Origin: Luteitalea sp. TBR-22
GTDB taxonomy: Bacteria > Acidobacteriota > Vicinamibacteria > Vicinamibacterales > Vicinamibacteraceae
DNA: 64,000 bases
Direction: 5' to 3'
Assembly (NCBI RefSeq): GCF_016865485.1
Contig: NZ_AP024452.1
Coordinates: forward strand, 4,610,501 to 4,674,500
Under the pieces are notes generated by a model. That model searched no databases. It had not been told where the DNA came from and worked only from the letters and a program-made list of their open reading frames with translations. The translations under genes were made by a program, and so were the position numbers. This document shows positions 30,903-40,733 of this stretch, in pieces. Numbering within the stretch: position 1 is the stretch's first letter; every line of letters starts with the position of its first letter.

Positions 30903-32666
30903 TCACGACAGCCGCTCGAAGCGCAGGTGCGCCTGCACGAGGCTGACCTCCAGGCCCTCGCACACCGTCGCCAGGGCACCGAGGCGTTCCGGGGACAACT
31001 TGGGCGTCGCCAGCACCACGCGCGTCGCGCCGGTCGCGCCGATCGCCGAGGCCAGCTGGTCGAGGCCGCCGATCACCCGCACGCCGTCGACCCGCGTGGC
31101 GTGCTTGGTGACGTCGTCGTCCAGGAAGCCGACCACGCGCCAGCCGAGATCCAGGTTCTCCCGCACCTCGCGCATGACCAGCAAGCCGCCCTTCCCGGCG
31201 CCGTAGACCAGCACCGGCTCGGCGTCGGGCGGGTCGCGCCGCAGCGACGAGTCGAGCGCCCGGAACGAGATGCGCGTGGCCGCCACGAGCACGAACAGCA
31301 GCACGCCGTGGATCACGAACACGGCGCGCGAGAAGCCCTCGAACCGGTACAGGAACAGCACGCCCAGCACCGACAGCACGGTGCCGGCCGCGCACGCCTG
31401 GGCCAGCCGGATCAGGTCCCACAGACCGGTATACCGCCAGATTCCGCGGTGCGTCCCCATCACGAGGAACGCCACCACCTGCGCCAGCAGCACGAACGGC
31501 AGCGATTGCGCGAAGACCGCCTGCTCGGACGGGAACCCCGCCTCGAACCGCAGCAGGTAGGCGGTGTAGTAGGCGACCACCACGAGCACCGTGTCGACCG
31601 CCACCGTGACCACCTGGCGCCGATACGTGAAGTCGGCCAGCAACAGCGCCACACCCGACGGCGCCTCGCCCTCCGGGTACACCTTCAGCCGCCCCAGGAA
31701 GATGCCCAGCAGCGCGGTGCCGAGGACGAGCAGGATGGCGAGCACGGCGCCATAGGACAGCCCCTGCCGATACGAGAACCACGCGATGCCGCCGCCGGCG
31801 ATCGCCAGCCCGTAGAGCGTGAGCACCGCCTGCTTCTCGCTCATGCCGAGCGCCACCAGGCGATGCGACGTGTGGTCGCGTCCGCCCTGCGACACGGGCC
31901 GGCCGGCCAGGATGCGCGCGACGGTCACGAACGTCGTGTCGAAGATGGGCACCAGCACCACGAGCACCGGCAGCACCAGCACCAGCGTCGTACCGCGCGC
32001 GTACGGCCACCCGCCGACCAGGCTGAGCCCGGCCACCATGAAGCCGAGGAACAGGCTGCCCGTGTCGCCCATGAAGATCGACGCCGGGTTGAAGTTGAAC
32101 ACCAGGAAGCCGAGGCAGGCGCCAAGCAGCACCGACGACAGCAACACGCCTTCAGCCGACCCGTCGGCCAGGAAGAACGACAGGCGGAAAGCCGCGACGA
32201 TGGCCGCGATGCCGGCCGCCAGGCCGTCCATGTTGTCCAGCAGGTTGAGCGCGTTGGTGATGCCGACCAGCCAGACCAGCGTGATCAGCATGTCGAGCGC
32301 GACGATGCCGGTGAACTGGAACTGCAGGCCGACCACGGTCATGACGCCGGCAGCGAAGATCTGCAGGAACAGCTTGGTCTGCGGCTTGAGCACCCGCACG
32401 TCGTCGACGAACCCGACCACGGCCAGCCCCGTGGCGCACGACAACAGCACCCACACGGGCATGCTGGTCGGGTGCCCCACCAGCACCGCCACGACGGAGG
32501 CGACGACGATGCCGACGCCCCCCATGAGCGGGATGTGCGTCCGGTGCCAGCGGTCGGCCTTCGGTACGGCCACCATCCCGGTCTGCGCCGCGATGCGCTT
32601 GACCAGCGGCGTGAACACCACGACCAGGAGGAAGGCCAGCAGTCCGGGCCAGGCCGCCATGCCCAT
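30903..32666 (-). CDS. WecA-like polyprenyl-P glycan phosphotransferase fused to CapD-type membrane/sensor domain
   Basis: 587 residues. The N-terminal ~320 residues form a MraY/WecA-family transferase: about ten helices, FVDDVRVLKPQTKL, NALNLLDNMDGLAAG, NFNPASIFMGDTGSL and GGRDHTSHRLVALGMSE carry the Mg and nucleotide contacts. It would start glycan synthesis on undecaprenyl phosphate. From ~355, YRRQVVTVAVDTVLVVVAYYT starts the four-helix region of CapD/PglF/WbpM proteins, followed by a Rossmann sensor (VLVYGAGKGGLLVMREV). The catalytic dehydratase domain is missing, and the protein ends at FERLS. The start ATG 32666 shares a TGATG with the GT4 gene. Complementary to the soluble dehydratase at 8567. 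Confidence 0.85.
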   Translation of the reverse strand: MGMAAWPGLLAFLLVVVFTPLVKRIAAQTGMVAVPKADRWHRTHIPLMGGVGIVVASVVAVLVGHPTSMPVWVLLSCATGLAVVGFVDDVRVLKPQTKLFLQIFAAGVMTVVGLQFQFTGIVALDMLITLVWLVGITNALNLLDNMDGLAAGIAAIVAAFRLSFFLADGSAEGVLLSSVLLGACLGFLVFNFNPASIFMGDTGSLFLGFMVAGLSLVGGWPYARGTTLVLVLPVLVVLVPIFDTTFVTVARILAGRPVSQGGRDHTSHRLVALGMSEKQAVLTLYGLAIAGGGIAWFSYRQGLSYGAVLAILLVLGTALLGIFLGRLKVYPEGEAPSGVALLLADFTYRRQVVTVAVDTVLVVVAYYTAYLLRFEAGFPSEQAVFAQSLPFVLLAQVVAFLVMGTHRGIWRYTGLWDLIRLAQACAAGTVLSVLGVLFLYRFEGFSRAVFVIHGVLLFVLVAATRISFRALDSSLRRDPPDAEPVLVYGAGKGGLLVMREVRENLDLGWRVVGFLDDDVTKHATRVDGVRVIGGLDQLASAIGATGATRVVLATPKLSPERLGALATVCEGLEVSLVQAHLRFERLS

Positions 32667-33829
32667 CACGCCACGCCCTTCCGCGCCAGGAGCCGCGTGT
32701 AGAGCGCATCGATGTCGGCCACCAACCGCCCGGCGCCGTAGGTCGCCTTCACGTGTTCGCGACCGGCGCGCGCCACAAGCGCCGCCCGAGACGGCTCCGC
32801 GAGCACGTCCAGCACCGTCCGCGCCAGCGCCGCCGCGTCGTCCATGTCGACCAGCCAGCCCGTGACTCCGTGCTCCACGACGTCGGGCACGCCGCCGACC
32901 CGAGTGGAGACGACCGGCCGGCCGCACGCCATCGCCTCAATCAGCGCCACCGGCGATCCCTCGTTGCGCGAGGTGAGCGTCACGACGTCGAGGTCGGCGT
33001 AGATGCGTGCGAGGTCGGCACGCCAGCCGAGCAAGTGCGTGACCGCCTGCAGGCCCGCCTCGGTCACCAGGCGCTCGAGTTCCTGACGGCGCTCGCCGTC
33101 GCCGACGACGACGAAATGCATGTCGGGCCGCTCGGCGTGCAGGAGCCGCGCCGCGGCCACGAACACCTCGTGCGCCTTGATGGGCACCAGCCGCGCGACG
33201 ATGCCGGCAAGCGGCACGTCCGGAGCCAGACCGAGTTCGCGGCGCAACTCGCCGCGGTGCGTCGACGCGTCCTCGAACTGATCGAGATCGAAGCCCAGGG
33301 GCACGACGCTGAATGACTCCGGTCGACCGATGCCCATGTCGAGCAGTTCCTGCCGGACGCGCGGCGTCACCGCCACCAGTTCGTCGGTGACCCGCGCGAG
33401 GCCGCGCTCGATGCCGCGGAAGACCTGTTCCTTGCGGGGCGAGAAATAGCCGCGCAGGACATGGCCATGGTAGGTGTGCACGACGACCGGCACCCGGCAG
33501 AGGGCCGCGGCGACCCGCCCGAGGGCGCCGGCCTTGGCGGCATGCGTGTGGACGATGTGCGGCCGCTCACGACGGATGAGCGACACCAGGGCCCTGAGGC
33601 TGCCCACGTCCCTGGCGCCGCTGAGTTCGCGACCGAGGTCGGGCACCTGCACCAGCCGCGCCGACGACCTGCCGTGCAGCGCCAGATAGTTCCCTTCGGA
33701 AGCCGCCTCGGTCCCGGTGACCAGCGTGGTGCGGTAGCGTGACGGGTCGAGGCGGTCGGTCAGCAGCGTGGCGTGGATGGCCGGCCCCCCCACGTTCAGC
33801 CGGGCGATGATCCGAAGGATGCGTGTCAC
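32666..33829 (-). CDS. GT4 glycosyltransferase
   Basis: 387 residues from GTG 33829. ILRIIARLNVGGPAIHATLL and HTHAAKAGALGRVAA belong to the acceptor domain; VPLGFDLDQF, GIVARLVPIKAHEVFV and NEGSPVALIEAMACGRP belong to the donor domain. This subgroup, with HTYHGHVLRGYFS, is common as the first glycosyltransferase after the initiating phosphotransferase. The 40-nt gap to gmd is occupied only by GC-rich sequence. Confidence 0.88.
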   Translation of the reverse strand: MTRILRIIARLNVGGPAIHATLLTDRLDPSRYRTTLVTGTEAASEGNYLALHGRSSARLVQVPDLGRELSGARDVGSLRALVSLIRRERPHIVHTHAAKAGALGRVAAALCRVPVVVHTYHGHVLRGYFSPRKEQVFRGIERGLARVTDELVAVTPRVRQELLDMGIGRPESFSVVPLGFDLDQFEDASTHRGELRRELGLAPDVPLAGIVARLVPIKAHEVFVAAARLLHAERPDMHFVVVGDGERRQELERLVTEAGLQAVTHLLGWRADLARIYADLDVVTLTSRNEGSPVALIEAMACGRPVVSTRVGGVPDVVEHGVTGWLVDMDDAAALARTVLDVLAEPSRAALVARAGREHVKATYGAGRLVADIDALYTRLLARKGVA

Positions 33830-33869
33830 CGACGTCGGAGCCGGGCGGGAGGGCCCGACGCTTCGTGGA

Positions 33870-35015
<1,146 letters not shown>

Positions 35016-35032
35016 TCAGGCAGGGCGCGGTC

Positions 35033-35054
35033 GCCCTTCGACTTTGCTCAGGGC
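35033..35054. repeat. Intergenic palindrome GCCCTTCGACTTTGCTCAGGGC
   Basis: A 22-nt imperfect inverted repeat with GCCCT...AGGGC ends. Related CCCTTCGAC-N-GCTCAGGGC sequences are widespread short repeats in environmental bacterial genomes. It directly adjoins the REP array. Confidence 0.6.
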
Positions 35055-35090
35055 ACGCTGACCGCGCGGTTCGTCAAGATCTGCCCTGAC

Positions 35091-35167
35091 CAACGGCGGC
35101 GTGGGACACCCCGCCCTACCTGTGTGGCAGGACACCCCGCCCTACCTCGGTGGGCTGGCCGCCCTAC
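35091..35167 (-). repeat. Three tandem GTAGGGCGG-headed REP units
   Basis: Read on the reverse strand, GTAGGGCGG occurs three times, at 35167, 35145 and 35119. The last unit continues as GTAGGGCGGGGTGTCCCACG and closes with CCGCCGTTG, almost the same sequence as one arm of the element at 49858-49921. GTAG heads followed by a GC hairpin are the hallmark of REP elements mobilised by RAYT (TnpA-REP) proteins. No RAYT gene is in the window. Confidence 0.7.
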
Positions 35168-35178
35168 CTGTGTCGTCG

Positions 35179-36015
35179 TCACAGGGTTGCGACGTACCGG
35201 CGGATCGCGTCCTGCCACCCGGGCAACGGCCGACCGATGGCCGCAGCGAGTCTGTCGTTCGACAGGGCGCAGTACACCGGCCGCTGGGCCCGCAGCGTCA
35301 CGTCCTTGACCGAGGTCGGCACGAGCAGGCCCGGGTCGGCCCCGAGCAGGTCCGCGATGTGGCGCCCCACGTCGGCCCACGTGCCCTGGCCGCTGTTGAC
35401 GCAGTGGAAGACGCCCGATGGCGTGTCGCGCGCCAGCAGCGCGAGCGTCGCGTCACGCACGTCCTCGACGTAGCTGGGCGTGACCACGCGGTCGACGAAC
35501 ACCGGCGCGCGTCGCCCCTCCTTCAGCGCCGCGGCGATCTTGTCCACGGAACTGCGTGCCTGCCGCCCGCCGAACAGGCTCTCCACGCGGAGGACGTACC
35601 AGCGCGGCGCATCCTGCGCGAACCACTCCCCGAGCAGCTTCGAGCAGCCGTACGTGCTCACGGGCCGGGTGCGGTCGTCCTCGGTGTACGGCCGGGTGGC
35701 CTCGCCGTCGAAGACGAAGTCGGTGCTGTAGTGCACCAGCGTGGCGCCGACGCGCGTCGCGGCCGCGGCCATCGACCGCACCGCCATCGCGTTCACCGCC
35801 AGGGCCGTCATGGCGTCGTCCTCGGCACCGTCGACGTTGTTGTAGGCGGTGCAGTTGACGATCACGTCGGGCGTCTCGCGCGCGGCGGCGGCCACGACGG
35901 CACGGTGATCGGTGACGTCGAGATCGACGCGCGTGAGGCCCACCACGTCGTGATTCCGAACGGCGGCGAAGGTCGAGCCGAGCTGCCCCGCCGCGCCCAG
36001 GATCAACAGCTTCAT
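35179..36015 (-). CDS. RmlD-like NDP-4-keto-6-deoxysugar reductase
   Basis: 278 residues. LLILGAAGQLGSTFAAV, VDLDVTDH and NCTAYNNVDGAEDD match RmlD/StrL reductases; YSTDFVFDG and YGCSKLLGEW give the Thr and Tyr/Lys. RmlD reduces dTDP-4-keto-rhamnose with NADPH. No rmlA/B/C is present here, so it may use another nucleotide sugar, such as the GDP- or CDP-linked keto sugars made nearby. The 4-nt overlap with the upstream transporter indicates co-transcription. Confidence 0.85.
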   Translation of the reverse strand: MKLLILGAAGQLGSTFAAVRNHDVVGLTRVDLDVTDHRAVVAAAARETPDVIVNCTAYNNVDGAEDDAMTALAVNAMAVRSMAAAATRVGATLVHYSTDFVFDGEATRPYTEDDRTRPVSTYGCSKLLGEWFAQDAPRWYVLRVESLFGGRQARSSVDKIAAALKEGRRAPVFVDRVVTPSYVEDVRDATLALLARDTPSGVFHCVNSGQGTWADVGRHIADLLGADPGLLVPTSVKDVTLRAQRPVYCALSNDRLAAAIGRPLPGWQDAIRRYVATL

Positions 36016-37289
36016 CGGAAGGCCTCGATCTGCCGGTCGTCGAGCACGCCTTCCCAGCGCGCCACCACGGCGGTGGCCAGGCAGTTGCCCGTCACGTTGA
36101 CCGCCGTCCGCCCCATGTCGAGCACCTGATCGATGCCGAGCAGGATGGCCGCGCCTTCGAGCGGCAGGCCGAAGGTACCGAGCGCCGCCGTCAGCACGAC
36201 GAGCGCGCCACGCGGCACGCCCGCCACGCCCTTGCTGGTGAGCATCAGCGTCAGCATCATCACCAGTTGCTGCCCCCACGACATCTGCAGCCCGGCCAAC
36301 TGCGCCACGAACACGCTCGCGATCGACAGGTACAGCGTCGTCCCGTCGAGGTTGAAGCTGTAGCCGGTCGGCAGCACGAAGCCGACGATGTTGCGCGGCA
36401 CGCCGAAGCGCGCCATCACCTCGAGCGCCTTGGGCAGCGCGGCCTCGGAACTTGCCGTGGTGAAGGCGATGAGGAAGGGCTCGCGGATGGCCCGGAGGAA
36501 CGTGAAGAACGGCACGCGGATCAGCATCGCGACGCCGCCGATCACGAGGAAGAGGAAGATGAAGAGCCCCAGGTACATCACGCCCACGAGCTTGCCGAGC
36601 GTGAGCAGGATGGCCAGGCCGCGGCCGCCGACGGTGGCGGCCATGGCCGCCATCACGCCCAGCGGCGCGAACTTCATCACGTAGTGGGTGAACCGGAACA
36701 TCACCTGCGCCACCGACTCGAGGAACTCGAGGACGGGGCGCCCCTTCTCGCCCACGCCGGCGAGCGCCACCCCGAAGAACGACGCGAAGACGACCACCTG
36801 CAGGATGTCGCCACGGGCCATCGCGTCGAAGATGGACGTCGGGAACAGGTGCAGAAAGATCTCGGTGAGGGTCTGCTGCTTCTGCGCCATCGCGGCGACG
36901 GCCTCGGTGCCGGTGCCGCTCAGCGCCACGCCGGCGCCCGGCTGGAACCAGTTCACCAGGCCGAGGCCGAGGAACAGCGCGATCGTCGTCGCGATCTCGA
37001 AGTAGACGAGCGCCTTGAGGCCGATGCGGCCCATGGCCTTCATGTCGCCGGTGCCGGCGATGCCGACCACCAGGGTGCTGAACAGCAGCGGCGCGATGAT
37101 CATCTTGATCATGCGCAGGAAGGCGTCGGCCACCGGCTTGATGGCCACCGCGGTCTCCGGCCACAGCGCCCCGAGCAGGATGCCGAGGGCGAGGCCGACG
37201 AAGATCTGGGGCGTGGTGCCCGCCCACCACGCGCCGCGCGGAGCGGCAGCCTCGGGGGCGCCGGGCGCCTCGACGTCGATCCTGGCCAT
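36012..37289 (-). CDS. Dicarboxylate/amino acid:cation symporter (DAACS)
   Basis: 425 residues with eight main helices and two re-entrant loops. IKMIIAPLLFSTLVVGIAG, TASSEAALPKALEVM (the first hairpin, SSxxxxP) and GYSFNLDGTTLYLSIASVF (NMDGT-like Na/substrate site) are diagnostic of GltP/DctA relatives. It imports C4-dicarboxylates or acidic amino acids with H+ or Na+. It is oddly placed between sugar-nucleotide genes and overlaps rmlD by 4 nt. Confidence 0.93.
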   Translation of the reverse strand: MARIDVEAPGAPEAAAPRGAWWAGTTPQIFVGLALGILLGALWPETAVAIKPVADAFLRMIKMIIAPLLFSTLVVGIAGTGDMKAMGRIGLKALVYFEIATTIALFLGLGLVNWFQPGAGVALSGTGTEAVAAMAQKQQTLTEIFLHLFPTSIFDAMARGDILQVVVFASFFGVALAGVGEKGRPVLEFLESVAQVMFRFTHYVMKFAPLGVMAAMAATVGGRGLAILLTLGKLVGVMYLGLFIFLFLVIGGVAMLIRVPFFTFLRAIREPFLIAFTTASSEAALPKALEVMARFGVPRNIVGFVLPTGYSFNLDGTTLYLSIASVFVAQLAGLQMSWGQQLVMMLTLMLTSKGVAGVPRGALVVLTAALGTFGLPLEGAAILLGIDQVLDMGRTAVNVTGNCLATAVVARWEGVLDDRQIEAFR

Positions 37290-37304
37290 GGACGGTGATC
37301 CCCT

Positions 37305-38435
37305 TCAGGCCCGCGCGTAGAACGTCGCGATGGTCTCCACCACGTACGCCTGCTGGGCCTCGGTCAATTCGCTGTAGATGGGCAGGGCGAGTGTCTCGGC
37401 CGCAGCCTGCTCGGACACGGGCAGGGCTCCGGCGGGCACGCCGAGATACGCAAAGCAGGGCTGCAGGTGGAACGGCACCGGGTAGTAGATCTCACAGCCC
37501 ACCCCGTTGGCCCGCAGGTGGTCGCGCAGGGCGTCGCGCCGCTCGGCGCGGATGACGAACTGGTTGTAGATGTGGCGGCGCCCGGGCTGCTCGACCGGGA
37601 GGCTGACCGGCGCGCCCGGAGCCAGCGACGCGAACAGGGCGCGATACCGGTCGGCGTTGCGGCGCCGCGCCTCGGTCCAGGCCTCGAGGTGCGGCAGCTT
37701 GACGCCGAGCACCGCGGCCTGCAGGGCCGCCATGCGGAAGTTGCCACCGACCTTCTCGTGGTGGTACGTCCGCTGCGCGCCGTGCACGCGGAGCAGGCGC
37801 ACCCGCGCCGCCAGGTCATCGTCGTTGACGGTGACCAGGCCGGCGTCGCCGGCCGCGCCGAGGTTCTTGCTCGGGTAGAACGAGAAGCAGCCGAAGTCGC
37901 CGAGCGTGCCGAGGGCCCGTCCCTCGTAGGTGGCGCCAATCGCCTGCGCCGCATCCTCGATCACCGACAGGCCCTGCTCGCGCGCCAGCGCCAGCAGGGG
38001 CGTCATCTCGGCGGCCTGCCCGTAGAGGTGGACGGGCACGATCGCCCTGGTGCGCGGCGTGATCGCGCGCCGCACGGCGTCGACGTCGAGGTTGTAGGTC
38101 ACCGGGTCGATGTCGACCAGGACCGGCGTCGCGCCGGTGCGCGACACGCAGCCCGCGGTCGCGAAGAACGAGTACGTCGGGACGATCACCTCGTCGCCGG
38201 GGCCGAGGTCGAGGGCCATCATGGCGACCAGCAGCGCGTCGGTGCCCGAGCTCACGCCGATCGCGTGGCGGGCGCCGAGGTAAGCTGCCGCTTGCGCTTC
38301 GAACCGCTCGACCTCCGGGCCCAGGATGAACTTCTGCGTGTCCACGACCCGCGTGACGGCCTCGACGACGGCGTCGCGGATCGGGGCGTACTGGGCGGCG
38401 AGGTCGAGCAGCGGCACCTGCATCACTGGCTGCAT
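37305..38435 (-). CDS. DegT/DnrJ/EryC1/StrS-family sugar aminotransferase
   Basis: 376 residues. PLLDLAAQYAPIRDAV opens the family; GVSSGTDALLVAMMAL binds PLP phosphate, IEDAAQAIGATYEG holds the ring-stacking/Asp residues, and FSFYPSKNLGAAGDAG contains the PLP lysine. The C-terminal YNQFVIRAERRD and GCEIYYPVPFHLQP are substrate-loop motifs. It aminates a keto-sugar nucleotide using glutamate. Start is ATG 38435 or ATG 38423; both fit. It is divergent from the permease by only 17 nt. Confidence 0.92.
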   Translation of the reverse strand: MQPVMQVPLLDLAAQYAPIRDAVVEAVTRVVDTQKFILGPEVERFEAQAAAYLGARHAIGVSSGTDALLVAMMALDLGPGDEVIVPTYSFFATAGCVSRTGATPVLVDIDPVTYNLDVDAVRRAITPRTRAIVPVHLYGQAAEMTPLLALAREQGLSVIEDAAQAIGATYEGRALGTLGDFGCFSFYPSKNLGAAGDAGLVTVNDDDLAARVRLLRVHGAQRTYHHEKVGGNFRMAALQAAVLGVKLPHLEAWTEARRRNADRYRALFASLAPGAPVSLPVEQPGRRHIYNQFVIRAERRDALRDHLRANGVGCEIYYPVPFHLQPCFAYLGVPAGALPVSEQAAAETLALPIYSELTEAQQAYVVETIATFYARA

Positions 38436-38437
38436 GC

Positions 38438-38443
38438 TACACT
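38438..38443 (+). promoter_or_regulatory. Possible extended -10 TGC-TACACT before wzm-like gene
   Basis: TGCTACACT lies 9 nt before the GTG start of the permease at 38453. It overlaps the first codons of the reverse DegT gene. Spacing again predicts a leaderless mRNA. Confidence 0.45.
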
Positions 38444-38452
38444 CGGCCCGCC

Positions 38453-39232
38453 GTGCCGGCCAACGATCTCCGCGCGCTGGTGGCCTATCGCGGCCTGCTC
38501 CGCGGCCTCGTGCAGCGCGATCTCACCGTCAAGTACAAGGGGTCCATCCTCGGGGTGGCGTGGTCGCTCCTGCACCCGCTCGTCATGGTGGCCGTGTACA
38601 CGCTCGCCTTCCGGTACGTGGTGCGCGTGCCGATCGAGCGGTTTCCGCTCTTCCTGCTCAGCGGCCTGCTGCCCTGGATGTTCTTCACCAGCGCCCTGAG
38701 CGCCGCCACCGGATCGATTGCCGACAACGGCACGCTGGTGCGCAAGGTGGCCTTCCCGCGGGCCGTGCTGCCGCTGGCAGCCGTGGCGTCGGCGCTCGTG
38801 CAGTTCGCGCTGATGTACACGGTGCTCGTGCCGACCGCGCTGGTGATGGGCGCCGGGCTGTCGCTGTCGTGGGCGGCGCTGCTGCCGGTGGTGCTGCTGC
38901 AGACGGCCTTCACCGCCGGCCTGGGCCTGCTGCTGGCCACCGCCTACGTCTTCGTCCGCGACGCGCGGCACCTGCTCGACGTGGCGCTCCAGGTGTGGTT
39001 CTGGCTCACGCCCATCGTGTACGCGGCAAGCCTGGCCCCGGCGACGCTCCGGCGCTGGCTGCAGTTGAACCCGATGATGCACTTCGTGACGGCCTACCAG
39101 CAGATCGTGACCCAGCACGTCGTGCCGTCGCTGGCCACCTTCACGCTCCTGGCGGCGCTGGCGGTCTCGTCGCTGGCCCTCGGGTGGACGGTCTTCGGCC
39201 GCGCCCAGAAGCGGTTCGCCGAGTACGTGTAG
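38453..39232 (+). CDS. wzm: ABC-2 type polysaccharide export permease (Wzm-like)
   Basis: 259 residues, six helices. LVQRDLTVKYKGSILGVAWSLLHPL is the amphipathic first segment of KpsM/Wzm/RfbA permeases; RFPLFLLSGLLPWMFF and FPRAVLPLAAVASALVQF are typical later segments. It forms the inner-membrane channel for an undecaprenyl-linked polysaccharide. A partner ATPase is not next door; the only one in the window is at 61274, 22 kb away, with a carbohydrate-binding C-terminus. GTG start at 38453. Confidence 0.92.
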   Translation: MPANDLRALVAYRGLLRGLVQRDLTVKYKGSILGVAWSLLHPLVMVAVYTLAFRYVVRVPIERFPLFLLSGLLPWMFFTSALSAATGSIADNGTLVRKVAFPRAVLPLAAVASALVQFALMYTVLVPTALVMGAGLSLSWAALLPVVLLQTAFTAGLGLLLATAYVFVRDARHLLDVALQVWFWLTPIVYAASLAPATLRRWLQLNPMMHFVTAYQQIVTQHVVPSLATFTLLAALAVSSLALGWTVFGRAQKRFAEYV

Positions 39233-39240
39233 GACTGATC

Positions 39241-39304
39241 GGCAGTCGGCAGTCGGCAGTCGGCAGTCGGTAGTCGGCAGTCGGTAGTCGGCAGTCGGTA
39301 GTCG
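39241..39304. repeat. Period-7 tandem array (GGCAGTC/GGTAGTC)
   Basis: About nine copies of GGCAGTC or GGTAGTC follow the wzm stop and run into the REPIN-like element that starts at 39305. Related arrays with GGGAGTC/GGGAATC units lie at 45305, 55019, 58388 and 59174. Confidence 0.85.
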
Positions 39305-39393
39305 GTAGCCGTCGCCCTTGGGCGACGGTCAGTGATGCTTCGCTCGGCGTCGGGCACAGCCGACGGCGACGGCCGGCCAAGGCCGGCAGCTAC
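39305..39393. repeat. REPIN-like element, GTAG-headed pair
   Basis: It begins GTAGCCGTCGCCCTTGGGCG (stem CCGTCGCCC/GGGCGACGG) and ends with the reverse unit whose complement is GTAGCTGCCGGCCTTGGCCGGC. Two hairpins with outward GTAG heads, about 90 bp in all, is the layout of a REPIN. It overlaps the stop of the reverse membrane-protein gene by 4 nt. Confidence 0.65.
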
Positions 39394-40706
39394 GGGGTGG
39401 CGACGACGCGCGCGACGCCGGCGGCGGGATCCCGTGGCCACTCGATGCGCGGCTCGGTCCACACGGGCACGTCGTTGACGGCGTTGCCGAAGCGTTCGGG
39501 CGTCGATTCGAGCGTGATCCGCACCTGTTGCCCGGCCCACCGGTGGAGCGGCACCTCGAGCGGGAACAGCCGGCGGTGCTCGGCCACGCCGAGCGGGAAC
39601 AACGTGAGGTCGGCACCGACCGTGCGCTCGCCAGCGTGCTCGATGATCACCCGCATCTGGATGCCGTCGCTCTGCTTCTCCCACATGTCCTGGCGCATCG
39701 CGGCGCCGAGGCGCAGCACCGCATCGCGTGGCACGTCCACGGTCCACGTGATCGTCGCAGGCGGCATCGCGACGATGCCGCGATGGATGCGCGGCGAGAA
39801 CAGCACCGGCCCGGGAGCAATGCTGCCGTGCAGCGTGCCCCATCCATTGGTCACGTGCGCATCCGGCAACGCCTCGATGAGATCGAGCGACCGATAGCGG
39901 CCCGTCGGCCAGGCCGCAGCGATCACTCCCCCTGCGGCGATGGCGCACGCGAGCCCCAGCGCCAGGCGGCCGACCGCGCCGGGGGCAGGCGCCTGTCGCC
40001 CCGCGACGACCTCGAGGTCGTCGCCTGCCTCACCCAGCACTCCGGTCGCGATCGCGCACGCCCAGGCGAGGACGAGGTTGAAGGCGAGCAGGACGGCCAC
40101 GATGAACGGCCACGAGCGCGCCCAGACCGGCCACGGCCGGAGCACCTCGTGGAGCCAGTACGGCAGCGTGGCACGACGACTCACGGTCTCGAAGACCAGA
40201 TCGCCCCACTGCTCGACCCCGCCGGCGACAAGCCGACCGGCGGGCAGGACATCGCCTCGCGACGCGGCGAAATCGAGACCCGGCCCATCGCCGAGATTCA
40301 CGTGACGGAGGTCGATCCGGAAGTTCCGCCCGCGCGAGGCGCGGATCGGCCTGAACGCGACGCGCAGCGACGTGTCGCGCACCGCCGCTGCGGCCGGCAC
40401 GACCACCCGCTCGACACGCCTCGGAGAGCCATCGGTGGTGTCCAGGAGGTCGACGAGAAGCTCGCCACGCGGGACGCCCGTCGAGACGAGGGGCCGCAGC
40501 CAGACGCCGTCGAGGCCGTCGGCGCCCATCGCGAACGACTGCGACACGCCCTGCGGTGACGCGGCCGACACGCGTCGACCATCACCGCGAGCGCTCCACG
40601 TCGAGGCGAGACCGTGAGGAGTGAAGCACCACCGGTCGACCTGCCACGCCAGGAGCGCGCCGTACAACAGCAGGAAGGCTGTCCGGGCCCGAGGAGTCAC
40701 GCGCAC
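39390..40706 (-). CDS. Membrane protein of unknown function, two exported beta domains
   Basis: 438 residues from GTG 40706. Helix 1 (~9-22) is followed by an exported region (~25-190) of beta character, helices at ~198-225 and ~245-270, then a second beta-rich region to the C-terminus containing ITWTVDVPRDAVLRLGAAM and VRITLESTP. The layout recalls the N-terminal part of the membrane GT at 10256. No catalytic motif is recognised. It lies 27 nt after the kinase gene and may be transcribed separately from a box at 40715. Confidence 0.55.
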   Translation of the reverse strand: MRVTPRARTAFLLLYGALLAWQVDRWCFTPHGLASTWSARGDGRRVSAASPQGVSQSFAMGADGLDGVWLRPLVSTGVPRGELLVDLLDTTDGSPRRVERVVVPAAAAVRDTSLRVAFRPIRASRGRNFRIDLRHVNLGDGPGLDFAASRGDVLPAGRLVAGGVEQWGDLVFETVSRRATLPYWLHEVLRPWPVWARSWPFIVAVLLAFNLVLAWACAIATGVLGEAGDDLEVVAGRQAPAPGAVGRLALGLACAIAAGGVIAAAWPTGRYRSLDLIEALPDAHVTNGWGTLHGSIAPGPVLFSPRIHRGIVAMPPATITWTVDVPRDAVLRLGAAMRQDMWEKQSDGIQMRVIIEHAGERTVGADLTLFPLGVAEHRRLFPLEVPLHRWAGQQVRITLESTPERFGNAVNDVPVWTEPRIEWPRDPAAGVARVVATP

Positions 40707-40714
40707 GCGGCCAT

Positions 40715-40720
40715 AGCGTA
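40715..40720 (-). promoter_or_regulatory. Possible -10 box TACGCT, leaderless spacing
   Basis: TACGCT on the reverse strand is followed by 8 nt and then the GTG at 40706. Weaker match to the consensus than the other boxes; listed because spacing is the same. Confidence 0.3.
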
Positions 40721-40733
40721 GCGCAGAGCGACC

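Noticed and set aside
38438-38443. Intrinsic terminator signals around strand switches
   Set aside because: No stem followed by a T-run was found at 8589, 15380 or 21480; these converge with zero to seven nt between genes.
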